Part shown: positions 43,806-53,251 of the stretch, piece after piece
How the letters are laid out: every line of letters starts with the position of its first letter
How positions within the stretch are numbered: position 1 is the first letter of the stretch
Origin: Rosenbergiella australiborealis
GTDB taxonomy: Bacteria > Pseudomonadota > Gammaproteobacteria > Enterobacterales > Enterobacteriaceae
Assembly (NCBI RefSeq): GCF_018494035.1
Contig: NZ_JABBFO010000008.1
Span: forward strand, 62,001 to 126,000
Reading direction: 5' to 3'
Length of the DNA stretch: 64,000 bases
Position numbers and translations under genes: made by a program
The notes under the pieces: generated by a model
Databases searched by the model: none
The model's input: only the letters and a program-made list of their open reading frames with translations
Told to the model about the DNA's origin: nothing

Positions 43806-44990
43806 CTATAGGACAGCCCCTGCAAACGCGGCGGATAATAGACTGACCAGTGTCGAGCCATAAATCAGTTTTAGACCAAACCGAGAAACAATATTTCCTT
43901 GTTTTTCATTTAATCCTTTGATTGCACCGCTAATAATGCCAATGGAGGAGAAGTTGGCGAAGGAAACTAAGAAAACAGAGAGGATCCCTGCAGAGCGCGG
44001 AGACAGCTGTCCCGCCATTTTTGTTAAATCAAACATAGCAACGAATTCATTCGACATTAGCTTAGTTGCCATAATGCTACCAACGCGTAGCGATTCATGG
44101 GCAGGAACACCAATAATCCAAGCCAGTGGATAGAACAGGTAGCCTAAAATATTTTGAAAACTTATTCCGAAAATAGCGGTAAACAGGGCATTGATAGCAG
44201 AAATCAGCGCGATAAAGCCGATCAGCATAGCGGCTACAATCATCGCAACTTTAAAGCCAGCAAGAATATACTCGCCTAACATCTCAAAGAAGCTTTGTCC
44301 CTCATGCGTATTTTTCAGTGAGAGCTCTTCTTCTTGTTGTTCTTGATAAGGATTGATTATCGATAAAACGATAAAAGTACTGAACATGTTAAGTACTAAT
44401 GCAGCCACCACATATTTCGGTTCTAACATTTTCATGTAGGCGCCAACAATAGACATTGAAACCGTTGACATCGCGGTGGCTGCCATCGTGTATAAGCGGC
44501 GTTCAGACATTTTTCCCAAGATATCTTTATAGGCAATAAAGTTCTCCGACTGCCCAAGGATGAGTGAACTTACGGCATTGAAGGACTCTAATTTTCCCAT
44601 ACCGTTTATTTTAGACAGTAGGGTACCAATAATTTTAATCACCAGAGGAAGGATTTTAAAATGTTGTAAAACTCCAATTAATGCAGAAATGAAGACGATA
44701 GGGCAGAGTACATTAAGGAAGAAGAAAGCCATTCCCTTATCGCTCATCCCGCCGAAAACGAAGTTTGTTCCTTCTGCGGCAAACTTGAGTAACGCGGTGA
44801 AAAAGTTAGAGAATCGCTCAACAACATATAAGCCAGAGTTAGAATGCAGGAAAAACCATGCCAAAAGCAGTTCAAAAACAAGAAGCTGCACAATATAGCG
44901 GTAACGTATACTTTTACGGTCTTTACTTACAATCAGCGCTAGAACGGCTATAACTATCAGAGCGAGTACAAAATGGAGTGCTTGTGACAT
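43806..44990 (-). CDS. nupC: Nucleoside:proton symporter NupC
   Basis: Concentrative nucleoside transporter (CNT family) importing pyrimidine nucleosides and adenosine. The 394-residue product has about eight to ten helices. The CNT signature [22 protein letters not shown] and [17 protein letters not shown] match E. coli NupC closely. Divergent from mntH over 356 bp, as in E. coli; catabolite and nucleoside-repressor control is likely but I could not pick out CRP or CytR sites. Confidence 0.94.
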   Translation of the reverse strand: MSQALHFVLALIVIAVLALIVSKDRKSIRYRYIVQLLVFELLLAWFFLHSNSGLYVVERFSNFFTALLKFAAEGTNFVFGGMSDKGMAFFFLNVLCPIVFISALIGVLQHFKILPLVIKIIGTLLSKINGMGKLESFNAVSSLILGQSENFIAYKDILGKMSERRLYTMAATAMSTVSMSIVGAYMKMLEPKYVVAALVLNMFSTFIVLSIINPYQEQQEEELSLKNTHEGQSFFEMLGEYILAGFKVAMIVAAMLIGFIALISAINALFTAIFGISFQNILGYLFYPLAWIIGVPAHESLRVGSIMATKLMSNEFVAMFDLTKMAGQLSPRSAGILSVFLVSFANFSSIGIISGAIKGLNEKQGNIVSRFGLKLIYGSTLVSLLSAAFAGAVL

Positions 44991-45229
44991 GCTTAGTGCC
45001 TTAAAACTAAAGGGATAGATCGTGGGAGGCTATTCTAGGGCAGAGTTGATTGAAAAACGAGTGTAGTTGTCCGTTATAAGCAATAGATCTCAATGTTTTT
45101 TTTTAAAGAAAAAACAACTTTGTACTATTTGTTATCAATAATGCATTCATAAGTGAAAGACGGGCGCGTAAGTGAGTTTTCAAGTAATAAAACTGTTGCT
45201 GATCAGCGAGTGAACGGGTACCTTAGCAG
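44991..45229. other. nupC-mntH divergent promoter region
   Basis: AT-rich interval containing the nupC promoter. Apart from the MntR operator that follows it (listed separately) and a small GCTGATCAGC palindrome at 45199, I see no operator or RNA gene I can name. Confidence 0.45.
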
Positions 45230-45253
45230 AAAGTATAGCCTTTGCTATACTTT
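45230..45253 (+). promoter_or_regulatory. MntR operator upstream of mntH
   Basis: A perfect 10-bp inverted repeat AAAGTATAGC / GCTATACTTT around CTTT. The core TAGCCTTTGCTA is the exact reverse complement of the core of the E. coli MntR box (TAGCAAAGGCTA). It lies 94 bp upstream of the mntH start, where manganese-loaded MntR repression would be expected. Confidence 0.88.
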
Positions 45254-45346
45254 ATCTTTAACGCTATCAGAGTGATTACTCATACCTATTTCTCACCGCG
45301 AGTAGGATGACGTAAAGTTGGACACAATGTTAAACAGGATTCATTT

Positions 45347-46591
45347 ATGTCTACTCGGCACAAAACGACAGAGAATGCAGTGGTTCAGCGTAAGATAAAA
45401 ATGTCGTTATTGGGACCCGCATTTATTGCTGCTATCGGCTACATCGATCCAGGTAATTTTGCTACCAATATTCAAGCGGGTGCCAGTTACGGCTACCAAC
45501 TGCTATGGGTTGTCGTTTGGGCCAACATTATGGCGATGTTGATTCAACTGCTCTCGGCAAAACTGGGTATCGCAACCGGGAAGAATCTTGCTGAACACAT
45601 TCGCGATCGTTTCCCTAAATCATTAGTTTGGTTTTATTGGGTGCAAGCAGAAATTATTGCAATGGCGACGGATATCGCTGAATTTATTGGTGCCGCACTT
45701 GGATTTAAGTTATTGTTTGGCATAACTTTGCTTGAAGGTGCATGCATTACTGGAGTAGTCAGTTTTCTGATATTACTGTTGCAAAGTCGTGGTCCAAAAC
45801 CCTTAGAATGGTTAATTGGATTGATGCTGTTATTTGTGGCAGGTGCTTATATCGCTGAGTTATTTTTTTCTCAGCCTAATCCACATGCACTATTAATTGG
45901 AATGGCTGTTCCAACATTGCCGGATACTAATGCGCTTTATCTCGCAGCGGGAGTTTTAGGGGCCACGATAATGCCGCATGTTATTTACTTACATTCAGCA
46001 TTAACACAGCGTGGCGATGATAAGAATAAAGCCCAGCGATACGCTGCAACGAAATTAGATGTGGCAATTGCGATGACTATCGCCGGCTTCGTTAACTTGG
46101 CTATGATGGCAACGGCTGCTGCAGTCTTTCACTTCAACGGCCATACTGGGATTAGTGAACTCGACCAAGCGTATATGACATTAAAACCGCTATTAGGGAA
46201 CGCTGCTACGCTAGTTTTTGGAATAAGCCTGGTCGTTGCGGGACTCTCTTCTACAATTGTGGGAACTTTAGCGGGCCAAGTTGTAATGCAGGGTTTCGTT
46301 CATTTCAGTATTCCGTTATGGTTACGTCGTTCAATTACTATGTTGCCTTCGTTTATTGTGATAGTGGCTGGTATGGATGCGACAAAGATATTGGTTTTGA
46401 GTCAAGTTATTCTAAGTTTCGGTATTGCACTTGCTCTGATTCCATTGTTGATGTTTACTAATCAAACTGAAACTATGGGTGACCTGGTCAATACACGCTG
46501 GATAAAGTTCGCAGCATGGGGGATCATTCTGGTTGTTGTTTGCTTAAATCTAGGATTATTATTCGGGGACTTTTTGGGACTCACCGATTAA
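45347..46591 (+). CDS. mntH: Manganese/divalent cation transporter MntH (Nramp)
   Basis: Proton-coupled Mn2+ (and Fe2+) importer. The 414-residue product has 11 helices; helix 1 metal site [10 protein letters not shown] and helix 6 [12 protein letters not shown] carry the Asp/Asn and Met ligands of Nramp proteins. ATG 45347 has AGGA upstream. Preceded by an MntR box; Fur and OxyR control known in E. coli is not evident here. Confidence 0.96.
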   Translation: MSTRHKTTENAVVQRKIKMSLLGPAFIAAIGYIDPGNFATNIQAGASYGYQLLWVVVWANIMAMLIQLLSAKLGIATGKNLAEHIRDRFPKSLVWFYWVQAEIIAMATDIAEFIGAALGFKLLFGITLLEGACITGVVSFLILLLQSRGPKPLEWLIGLMLLFVAGAYIAELFFSQPNPHALLIGMAVPTLPDTNALYLAAGVLGATIMPHVIYLHSALTQRGDDKNKAQRYAATKLDVAIAMTIAGFVNLAMMATAAAVFHFNGHTGISELDQAYMTLKPLLGNAATLVFGISLVVAGLSSTIVGTLAGQVVMQGFVHFSIPLWLRRSITMLPSFIVIVAGMDATKILVLSQVILSFGIALALIPLLMFTNQTETMGDLVNTRWIKFAAWGIILVVVCLNLGLLFGDFLGLTD

Positions 46592-46718
46592 TGGTTATCC
46601 TGTAATGAATTTGAGTCGTTCACTCTCGTCATCGACGATTGCTTGGTGTCTGACTCCAAACTTAGCCTAGATAGTATCGCTATCAGGTATGAACTATCCC
46701 GAGTGGAGCATTAAAATA

Positions 46719-47684
46719 ATGACTAAATATGCATTAGTCGGCGATGTGGGTGGCACCAACGCACGGTTAGCTCTTTGTGAGGTGGCTAACGGGTCAATAT
46801 CGCAGATTGATACTTTTCCGACATCAGACTATCCAAGTCTTGAAGCAGTTATCCGCCACTATTTAACACAGCAACATGTTCAAGTTGTTGATGCCTGCAT
46901 CGCGATAGCTTGCCCTGTTAAAGGTGATCTTATTGCGATGACCAATCATCATTGGGCATTTTCAATTCAAGCGATGAAAGACAATCTCAATTTTGAGCAC
47001 TTTGAAGTTATTAATGACTTCACGGCAGTTTCAATGGCTATCCCTATGTTAGGGGAAAGAGACGTATTAAAGTTTGGCGGTGATGAGCCTGTTGCGGACA
47101 AACCGATCGCAATATATGGAGCAGGAACCGGATTGGGTGTCAGCCATCTTGTTCACGTCGATAAGCGTTGGGTTCCCTTATCCGGCGAAGGCGGTCACGT
47201 TGATTTCGCACCGAATAGTGAAGAAGAAGACCAAATTCTTGAAGTCTTACGCGAAGAAATGGGACATGTCTCTGCAGAACGGGTTCTATCTGGTGCGGGA
47301 TTAGTTAATCTTTATCGCGGAATCGTTAAAGCAGATAATCGTGAACCTGAAGATTTAAAACCTCGTGAAGTTAGCGAACGTGCATTAGAGGATAGTTGTA
47401 CGGATTGCCGTCGCGCCTTGTCACTTTTCTGCGTCATCATGGGGCGTTTTGGTGGCAATTTAGCTTTAACACTCGGTACCTTCGGCGGCGTCTATATTGC
47501 CGGTGGGATAGTCCCACGTTTCCTCGATTTCTTTAAAGCATCAGGTTTTCGTGCAGCCTTTGAAGATAAAGGCCGCTTCCGCGATTATGTAAAAGATATC
47601 CCGGTCTATATGATTACGCATGAGCAGCCAGGCTTGCTCGGTGCAGGCGCGCATTTGCGCCAAACATTAGGTACTGTGCTGTAA
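46719..47684 (+). CDS. glk: Glucokinase Glk
   Basis: ATP-dependent phosphorylation of free glucose (e.g. from maltose or trehalose). The product is 321 residues from ATG 46719, the E. coli length; the upstream ATG at 46689 is unlikely because GTGGAG at 46704-46708 is the ribosome-binding site. It has the phosphate loop [13 protein letters not shown], catalytic region [20 protein letters not shown] and the [10 protein letters not shown] motif of proteobacterial glucokinases. Confidence 0.96.
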   Translation: MTKYALVGDVGGTNARLALCEVANGSISQIDTFPTSDYPSLEAVIRHYLTQQHVQVVDACIAIACPVKGDLIAMTNHHWAFSIQAMKDNLNFEHFEVINDFTAVSMAIPMLGERDVLKFGGDEPVADKPIAIYGAGTGLGVSHLVHVDKRWVPLSGEGGHVDFAPNSEEEDQILEVLREEMGHVSAERVLSGAGLVNLYRGIVKADNREPEDLKPREVSERALEDSCTDCRRALSLFCVIMGRFGGNLALTLGTFGGVYIAGGIVPRFLDFFKASGFRAAFEDKGRFRDYVKDIPVYMITHEQPGLLGAGAHLRQTLGTVL

Positions 47685-47694
47685 TAGAATATGT

Positions 47695-47718
47695 TAAACA
47701 GGGCTGAAGCCCTGTTTA
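47695..47718 (+). terminator. Terminator after glk
   Basis: An 11-bp stem TAAACAGGGCT / AGCCCTGTTTA with a very short loop, 10 bp after the glk stop. The T tail (CCTATTT) is weak; it also lies just past the stop of the small minus-strand gene ypdK. Confidence 0.65.
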
Positions 47719-47719
47719 C

Positions 47720-47794
47720 CTATTTAAGAAGTAGAATGAAAGTCCCTAGCCATAACGCAAAAAAAAACGAAATTCCCATTAGTGCATACTTCAT
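47720..47794 (-). CDS. ypdK: Small membrane protein YpdK (24 residues)
   Basis: A very short gene: 24 codons from ATG 47794 to TAG 47720, with GAGGAT seven bases before the start. The product begins MKYALMGISFFFALW and continues LGTFILLLK, a single membrane helix. E. coli YpdK (23 residues, MKYFFMGISF start, WAGTF near the end) matches at MKY, MGISF, W and GTF, and lies in the same neighbourhood near glk. Function is unknown. Start, ribosome site and sequence agree, so I regard this as real despite its size. Confidence 0.8.
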   Translation of the reverse strand: MKYALMGISFFFALWLGTFILLLK

Positions 47795-47863
47795 CAGATA
47801 TCCTCAATTATCTTTATATAGTGCTGAATACCTTGTTTACTGCTTGTCAGTCGATATTACTCG

Positions 47864-47877
47864 GTGATCCGTATCAC
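47864..47877. promoter_or_regulatory. Possible FNR- or CRP-type site upstream of the usp gene
   Basis: The palindrome GTGATCCGTATCAC matches FNR (TTGAT-N4-ATCAA) at four of five bases per half and also has the GTGA-N6-TCAC core of CRP. A CATAAT hexamer follows at 47891. It lies between the divergent ypdK and usp genes; which regulator, if any, binds is open. Confidence 0.4.
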
Positions 47878-48057
47878 GATATTGACCTGGCATAATGTAC
47901 GTCTATTTAACGCATTAAGATACATTTAATTACTTAAAATTAACATTGGTAATGTTATATCTACTGTTACAAAACAACGCAATAAACTACCTCGTTGAAA
48001 GAGAAATGACTTGAGTCATGACAAAAAAAAACAGTAAAGTGAAGGTTGTACTAATCA

Positions 48058-48537
48058 ATGGATGATGCAATGAATACATTATTAATGGCGATTGATCATC
48101 GAAATACACTCTCTTCAAGTATTGGTCAACTTACCCTCGACGAAGCGCAGAGTCGCAAGGCATCGGTGGTGATTATTTGTTGTATCGAGGCCGAAGACGA
48201 TGTTGAAGGGGAAGTGATGACCATCGATTGTGCGATTGATGAAAATTCACACCATACGCTGCAACGTAAAGATCTGTTAAATTGTGCAGAAATGGCGGTT
48301 AGGGCAGCATTAGTGCCTTTTCAACAGGCCGGTATTCCTGCCCGTGGAAAGGTTTGTAGAGGAGATGCCGCTCGATATATCGTTGATCAGGCAAACCAAT
48401 TATCTGCATCGATGATTATTATGGGACGCCGACATCTTTCACCCTTTAACCGTTTTCTCCGTGGTTCTGTCAGTGCGGCTGTTCTGGAAACGGCCAGTTG
48501 CCCAGTATTAATTGATTTAAGCCATGTCGCAGAGTAA
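48058..48537 (+). CDS. Universal stress protein (UspA family)
   Basis: A 159-residue single Usp domain. The N-terminus MNTLLMAIDHR is the first strand; the ATP-binding loop GRRHLSPFNRFLRGSVSAAVL matches the G-2X-G-9X-GS pattern except that the second Gly is replaced (MGRRHL), so nucleotide binding may be altered. Four cysteines are clustered early (ICCIE, IDCAID, NCAEM). ATG 48058 or ATG 48070 may start it. Role unknown; family members act in stress survival and motility. I cannot assign a specific usp symbol. Confidence 0.75.
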   Translation: MDDAMNTLLMAIDHRNTLSSSIGQLTLDEAQSRKASVVIICCIEAEDDVEGEVMTIDCAIDENSHHTLQRKDLLNCAEMAVRAALVPFQQAGIPARGKVCRGDAARYIVDQANQLSASMIIMGRRHLSPFNRFLRGSVSAAVLETASCPVLIDLSHVAE

Positions 48538-48626
48538 GAGATTTACACATATTGCTAATGCTCATCAAGGGCGCTTATTTTGTCCCGGTATTTCTGCGTA
48601 TTTTTGAGTTCTAATGGATACTATTC

Positions 48627-49337
48627 GTGCGTAAAGTTCCCCTTACTTTTATCGTACTTATTGCGCTTTTCGCAGTAGGTTATGGCTTCTATGCAGCTAC
48701 GTATAAACCTCATCAAGCTGTTGAGCAACAGGCTTATGAGCGCTTTACTCATCTCCCAGGTTATCGACTTATTAAGCAGCAAGATCCAGAACTGTGGCAT
48801 GACCTGAGTGAGACATTTCGACGCTCTTTCGCTGAAGATGCTTCTTTTCAAAAAGCAGTGGGTGAGGTAAGGGGGCAGTTAACCGCGCTGGTGAATTTAC
48901 GCATTGTGAAAGCCGATGACACGACAGTGACGAATTATATCGCCGTAGCAGTGCAGCAAATGCAAGCCTTGAATAACATTTCAGCAGAGAGTTGTTTTCG
49001 ATTCCTCTACCCGCAGGTGTCAGGAGGGGTGAATATTGGTGTGTTATTAAGTCCTGAAATGAATGATGCGGATCAACAGGCGCTAGAAGCGTTATTTACG
49101 CATAGTCTTGGCCACGAATATCCGCGAGATGTTGCGGCTGCTCACGCTAGCTTAAGCCAGGTTGTCAGCGAACTCTATCCACAATGGGGAAATCAGCTCC
49201 AACAACTTAATCAATCTGAAGATCTTGCAACGGATCATCAGAAATTATGCATTATGTCTATTGACCTTTATCGCACTATCCTCAAATTACCTAAGCCGGC
49301 AGCGGCGAACCTTATTCGACAGATGGTCGTTGGCTAG
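48627..49337 (+). CDS. Unrecognised membrane-anchored protein
   Basis: I do not recognise this gene. It starts with GTG 48627 and encodes 236 residues: a positively charged N-terminus, one hydrophobic helix (about 4-24) and a probable periplasmic domain of about 210 residues, rich in Gln and Ala, mostly helical, with two cysteines (ESCFRF, KLCIM). No catalytic motif is visible. It is followed by a gene for a small lipoprotein, and both lie between glk/usp and the cio operon. Codon use resembles the neighbours, so it is likely a resident gene of this lineage. Confidence 0.7.
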   Translation: MRKVPLTFIVLIALFAVGYGFYAATYKPHQAVEQQAYERFTHLPGYRLIKQQDPELWHDLSETFRRSFAEDASFQKAVGEVRGQLTALVNLRIVKADDTTVTNYIAVAVQQMQALNNISAESCFRFLYPQVSGGVNIGVLLSPEMNDADQQALEALFTHSLGHEYPRDVAAAHASLSQVVSELYPQWGNQLQQLNQSEDLATDHQKLCIMSIDLYRTILKLPKPAAANLIRQMVVG

Positions 49338-49440
49338 CGATTCATCAGAATTGACTGATAATTAAGATAATTTATAAATAAACGTGAAAACCATAAAGCG
49401 GCTCGGTTATAGTGGCCGTAGATAGCGTTCTGAGTGGAGA

Positions 49441-49740
49441 GTGAAGACGTTGAAAAGAATTATCGCTTTATTAATCGTTTTGACTTCATGGTCTTTATTA
49501 ACCGGATGTGCGAAACAACAACCCGGTGGGTTTAGCCAAATAGGACATGATCCTATTGCGCATAGTTACCAATTCCGTTACCAGCCGACTCAGCTTGATC
49601 ATGCAGCCTTAAATGCTTACCTACAAAAACGCTGCTCGCAAGAAGGATTCGATAAAGTTGAAGCGTTACCGGAAGAAGCGGGAGTACTATCTGGATACAA
49701 AACACGTTGGTTCCAATGTAACTACAAAATAAAAAATTAG
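49441..49740 (+). CDS. Unrecognised small lipoprotein
   Basis: A 99-residue protein with a lipoprotein signal (KRIIALLIVLTSWSLL then lipobox LTGC, Cys near 23) and a short soluble domain with two further cysteines (RCSQEG, QCNYK) that could form a disulfide. GTG 49441 follows TGGAGA; TTG 49450 is an alternative. I do not recognise the family. Probably periplasmic, anchored to a membrane; function unknown. Confidence 0.65.
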   Translation: MKTLKRIIALLIVLTSWSLLTGCAKQQPGGFSQIGHDPIAHSYQFRYQPTQLDHAALNAYLQKRCSQEGFDKVEALPEEAGVLSGYKTRWFQCNYKIKN

Positions 49741-49950
49741 TATTATTAGCCAGCAATTTGCTGGCTATATGTTGATCTTTTTTACAATTTATAAACAATT
49801 TAACCTCCTTTAATGATCTTACCCGTATTTCTAATTACATGCCCATTACCTCCTTTTTACCACTTATCTATATTACCTATTTACTTAAGTAAAAATTCTT
49901 AAATAATCATTATTAATTCTGTTCATACGAAATGATAAGCGTAAAATAGT

Positions 49951-49964
49951 TTGATATAAATCAA
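49951..49964. promoter_or_regulatory. FNR box upstream of cioA
   Basis: TTGAT-ATAA-ATCAA is an exact match to the FNR consensus TTGAT-N4-ATCAA. It is 73 bp before the cioA ATG in a 296-bp AT-rich gap, so oxygen-responsive control of this oxidase is expected; whether it activates or represses depends on the unmapped start site. Confidence 0.85.
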
Positions 49965-50036
49965 CGTGTTAAATGAAGTTATTATTTGTTAAGTAATTTC
50001 GTTAATTATCTTTTAATTGTAATGTAAGGGGTGGCA

Positions 50037-51461
50037 ATGTTCGGGCTTGATGCATTTCATCTGGCAAGATTACAGTTTGCGTTTACTGTATCTTTCCATA
50101 TTTTGTTTCCAGCGATCACGATCGGGCTAGCGAGTTTCCTCGCAGTGCTAGAAGGTCTGTGGTTAAAAACGAAAAACGAAACCTATCGTGACTTATACCA
50201 TTTCTGGGTAAAAGCTTTCGCGGTTAACTTTGGTATGGGGGTTGTGTCGGGTCTGGTCATGGCCTACGAATTTGGGACAAACTGGAGTGGATTTTCCCAA
50301 TTCGCAGGAAGTATTACTGGGCCAATGCTGACTTATGAAGTCTTGACCGCTTTCTTCCTTGAAGCTGGATTCTTAGGCGTCATGCTTTTTGGTTGGAACC
50401 GTGTTGGACGGGGGTTACACTTTTTTGCAACCTGTATGGTCGCTTTAGGGACTATCCTTTCAACCTTCTGGATTTTAGCATCAAATAGCTGGATGCAAAC
50501 CCCACAGGGTTACAGCATCCAAAACGGTGTAGTGGTTCCAGAAAGTTGGATGCAAATCATTTTCAACCCTTCTTTCCCTTTCCGCTTATTACATATGAGT
50601 ACCGCAGCATTCTTAGCAACGGCGTTTTTCGTCGGTGCCTCTGCGGCATGGCATTTACTGCGTGGTAATAAAACGCCTGCAGTTAAAAAAATGCTCTCTA
50701 TGTCATTATGGATGGCATTAATTGTTTCTCCTATTCAAGCATTTCTAGGCGATGCGCATGGGCTGAACACCCTTGAGCACCAACCGGCTAAAATTGCTGC
50801 GATTGAAGGACACTGGGAAAACCCCCCTGGAGAAGCTACACCGCTTATTTTGTTTGGCATACCTGATATGGAACAGGAAAAAACAAAATATGCGGTTGAA
50901 ATCCCTTATTTGGGAAGCCTCATCTTAACGCATAGCTTAGAGAAGCAAGTTCCAGCGCTTAAGACTTTCCCGAAAGAAGATCGTCCTAATTCAACCATCG
51001 TGTTTTGGTCATTCCGTGTGATGGCGGGGCTGGGAATGCTGATGATCCTCTTAGGGGTTACCAGTCTTTGGTTACGCTACAAAAAACGTCTGTATGATTC
51101 ACGTCCATTCCTCTGGTTTACCTTATTAATGGGACCATCAGGTTTGCTGGCGATGGTAGCAGGATGGTTTACAACTGAAATTGGTCGTCAACCTTGGGTC
51201 GTTTATGGTGTATTACGCACTCGTGACGCTGTATCACCGCATAGTGCGCTACAAATGACTTTTAGCCTTATCGCGTTTATTGTTATTTATGCATCGGTAT
51301 TTGGCATAGGTTACGTATACCTGATTCGCTTAATTAAGAAAGGCCCAGTAGAAGGTGAGGGTAAGGAAGAGATCCACGGTGGTCCAGGTCAACACCATAC
51401 GCCATCTCGTCCGTTGTCTGCTGTAGATGCCTCTAAGAAGAAACCTGAGGGGAAAGAATAA
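50037..51461 (+). CDS. cioA: Cytochrome bd oxidase subunit I, cyanide-insensitive type (CioA)
   Basis: Quinol oxidase subnit I with haem b558, b595 and d, reducing oxygen to water without proton pumping. The product is 474 residues from ATG 50037 (AAGGGG at 50026-50031 fixes this start over GTG 50031). It begins MFGLDAFHLARLQFAFTVSFH, carries the GRQPW motif, and its Q-loop is short, unlike the about 520-residue long-loop CydA of E. coli; this fits the CioA subclass. About nine helices. Followed after 1 bp by subunit II. A perfect FNR box lies upstream. Confidence 0.88.
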   Translation: MFGLDAFHLARLQFAFTVSFHILFPAITIGLASFLAVLEGLWLKTKNETYRDLYHFWVKAFAVNFGMGVVSGLVMAYEFGTNWSGFSQFAGSITGPMLTYEVLTAFFLEAGFLGVMLFGWNRVGRGLHFFATCMVALGTILSTFWILASNSWMQTPQGYSIQNGVVVPESWMQIIFNPSFPFRLLHMSTAAFLATAFFVGASAAWHLLRGNKTPAVKKMLSMSLWMALIVSPIQAFLGDAHGLNTLEHQPAKIAAIEGHWENPPGEATPLILFGIPDMEQEKTKYAVEIPYLGSLILTHSLEKQVPALKTFPKEDRPNSTIVFWSFRVMAGLGMLMILLGVTSLWLRYKKRLYDSRPFLWFTLLMGPSGLLAMVAGWFTTEIGRQPWVVYGVLRTRDAVSPHSALQMTFSLIAFIVIYASVFGIGYVYLIRLIKKGPVEGEGKEEIHGGPGQHHTPSRPLSAVDASKKKPEGKE

Positions 51462-51462
51462 A

Positions 51463-52470
51463 ATGGGTATCGATCTCTCTATTATTTGGTTCACCATCAT
51501 TATCTTTGCCATTCTGATGTATATCGTGATGGACGGTTTCGATCTTGGGATTGGTATTATCTTCCCATTTATCAAAAACCCAACTGAACGAGACATGATG
51601 GTTAACACTGTCGCCCCAGTTTGGGATGGCAACGAAACGTGGCTAATTCTTGGTGGTGCGGCATTATACGGTGCATTCCCACTGGCTTACTCCGTGATCG
51701 CTGATGCGTTATCGATTCCTATTACGCTGATGTTGTTTGGCCTGATTTTCCGTGGCGTAGCGTTTGAATTCCGTTTTAAAGCTACCGAACATCACCGTGC
51801 TTTCTGGGATAAAGCCTTTATTGGTGGTTCCTTCTTAGCGACCTTTATGCAAGGTGTTTCAGTCGGTACTATTCTCGATGGTATTCCAGTTACCGGGCGT
51901 GTTTTCAGCGGTGATACCATGGGATGGCTATCGCCATTCCCGCTATTCTGTGGTGTTGGCTTGTTATTAGCCTATGCACTGTTAGGAAGCACTTGGTTGA
52001 TCATGAAGACGCAACACGATCTACATGACAAAATGTCCCAGATAACTAAACCATTAATTATTGCTCTGTTAATTGTTATTGCGGTAATTAGTGCTTGGAC
52101 ACCTGTCTCGCATCTGGCTATCTCAGATCGTTGGTTTACCTTGCCGAATCTTTACTGGTTCTTACCGGTACCGGTGTTAGTAATTCTGTCTGGGATAGGC
52201 ATTCTGCGTGCGGTTAAACGTCGTGCTGATTATGCTCCTTTCTTGCTGACGTTATGCATCATTTTCCTTGGCTTTACTGGTCTTGGAATTAGCGTATGGC
52301 CAAATATTATTCCACCTTCAGTCACGATTTGGCAGGCAGCTTCACCGCCGCAAAGCCAAGGCTTTATGCTAATCGGTGGTTTACTGGTTATTCCAGTTAT
52401 CTTGATGTATACCTTCTGGAGCTACTACGTTTTCCGTGGAAAAATCTCTGAAGATGAAGGATACCACTGA
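51463..52470 (+). CDS. cioB: Cytochrome bd oxidase subunit II (CioB)
   Basis: Second subunit of the bd-type quinol oxidase. The product is 335 residues from ATG 51463, with GAGGGGAAA upstream. It has about eight helices; MDGFDLGIGI near the start and NETWLILGGAALYGAFP are the CydB-family signatures. Its start is one base after the cioA stop, so the two are co-expressed. Confidence 0.9.
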   Translation: MGIDLSIIWFTIIIFAILMYIVMDGFDLGIGIIFPFIKNPTERDMMVNTVAPVWDGNETWLILGGAALYGAFPLAYSVIADALSIPITLMLFGLIFRGVAFEFRFKATEHHRAFWDKAFIGGSFLATFMQGVSVGTILDGIPVTGRVFSGDTMGWLSPFPLFCGVGLLLAYALLGSTWLIMKTQHDLHDKMSQITKPLIIALLIVIAVISAWTPVSHLAISDRWFTLPNLYWFLPVPVLVILSGIGILRAVKRRADYAPFLLTLCIIFLGFTGLGISVWPNIIPPSVTIWQAASPPQSQGFMLIGGLLVIPVILMYTFWSYYVFRGKISEDEGYH

Positions 52471-52477
52471 GTTGTCA

Positions 52478-52636
52478 ATGAAAGAGAAACATCCTCAATC
52501 AGAGGGCAATTCGCCCTCTGGTAAAATAGCGCAATGGCGTTGGCTGTTATTGCTGTGGTTAGGCAGTGTAGCTGCACTCGGCGTGCTGGCAGGGATTATC
52601 TGGTTATTGATGTACAGTGCAGGAATGACGCGTTAA
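52478..52636 (+). CDS. Small DUF2474-type subunit of the bd oxidase operon
   Basis: A 52-residue single-helix protein (hydrophobic from about residue 21 to 44) ending LLMYSAGMTR, the terminal pattern of DUF2474 proteins encoded after cioAB in many proteobacteria. By analogy with CydX it may stabilise the oxidase, which is inference. ATG 52478 lies 7 bp after cioB; an in-frame ATG at 52454 overlapping cioB is an alternative. Confidence 0.72.
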   Translation: MKEKHPQSEGNSPSGKIAQWRWLLLLWLGSVAALGVLAGIIWLLMYSAGMTR

Positions 52637-52665
52637 AAAGGCCCATTGGCTCGACTATAACGAAT

Positions 52666-52704
52666 AAACCCCGTAGTTGCCGTTCAGTGACTACGGGGTT
52701 TTTA
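52666..52704 (+). terminator. Terminator after the cio operon
   Basis: A perfect 12-bp stem AAACCCCGTAGT / ACTACGGGGTTT with a 12-base loop and a run of T residues. Confidence 0.9.
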
Positions 52705-52822
52705 TATTCAAGTTAACAGTTACAACGGCGCTGTTTGAATGGTAGGTAACTCATAGCAGACGGTCAGTAGACTCAAGTCCTGACAGAGATGCCAAGACTT
52801 GTTAAGAACGGTGTAGTGAATA

Positions 52823-53251
52823 TTATTGCAAACTTAAATCGGTGTAACGTTGCATTTTGACAAATTCAATACCGTCTTTAATGAAAGGCTCACTGCAGAT
52901 TTGAAAGCCAGACTTTTGGTAAAAGCGTATGGCGGTACGGCGGCTGTCTAAACTTACTTTTTTTATACCCGCTTGGTCAACGATAGCTAATGTCTGTTGT
53001 AATAGTTGGGTACCATAACCACGGGATTGGTACTCCTCTAAAGTGGCAAACTTACGAATAACCCAACAATCATCGTTAGACATAAACAACGATACACAGC
53101 TAATCAATTTATCCTGAACGAATAAGCCGAAATGGCGGGCAGTATCCTTATCATCTTCTTCTAGGCGTAATGATTCACGAGGACGATCTGGCCACAACAC
53201 GTGTTGGCGGAGATCTAGGCATTGTTCAAGAGTAATCGGCTCAATTTTCAC
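52823..53251 (-). CDS. GNAT acetyltransferase
   Basis: A 142-residue GNAT-fold acyltransferase. The acetyl-CoA loop is EEYQSRGYGTQLLQ and the C-terminal motif B is IRFYQKSGFQICSEPF. GTG 53251 is the likely start. No substrate can be assigned; the gene is alone between a convergent cio terminator and ahr. Confidence 0.8.
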   Translation of the reverse strand: MKIEPITLEQCLDLRQHVLWPDRPRESLRLEEDDKDTARHFGLFVQDKLISCVSLFMSNDDCWVIRKFATLEEYQSRGYGTQLLQQTLAIVDQAGIKKVSLDSRRTAIRFYQKSGFQICSEPFIKDGIEFVKMQRYTDLSLQ

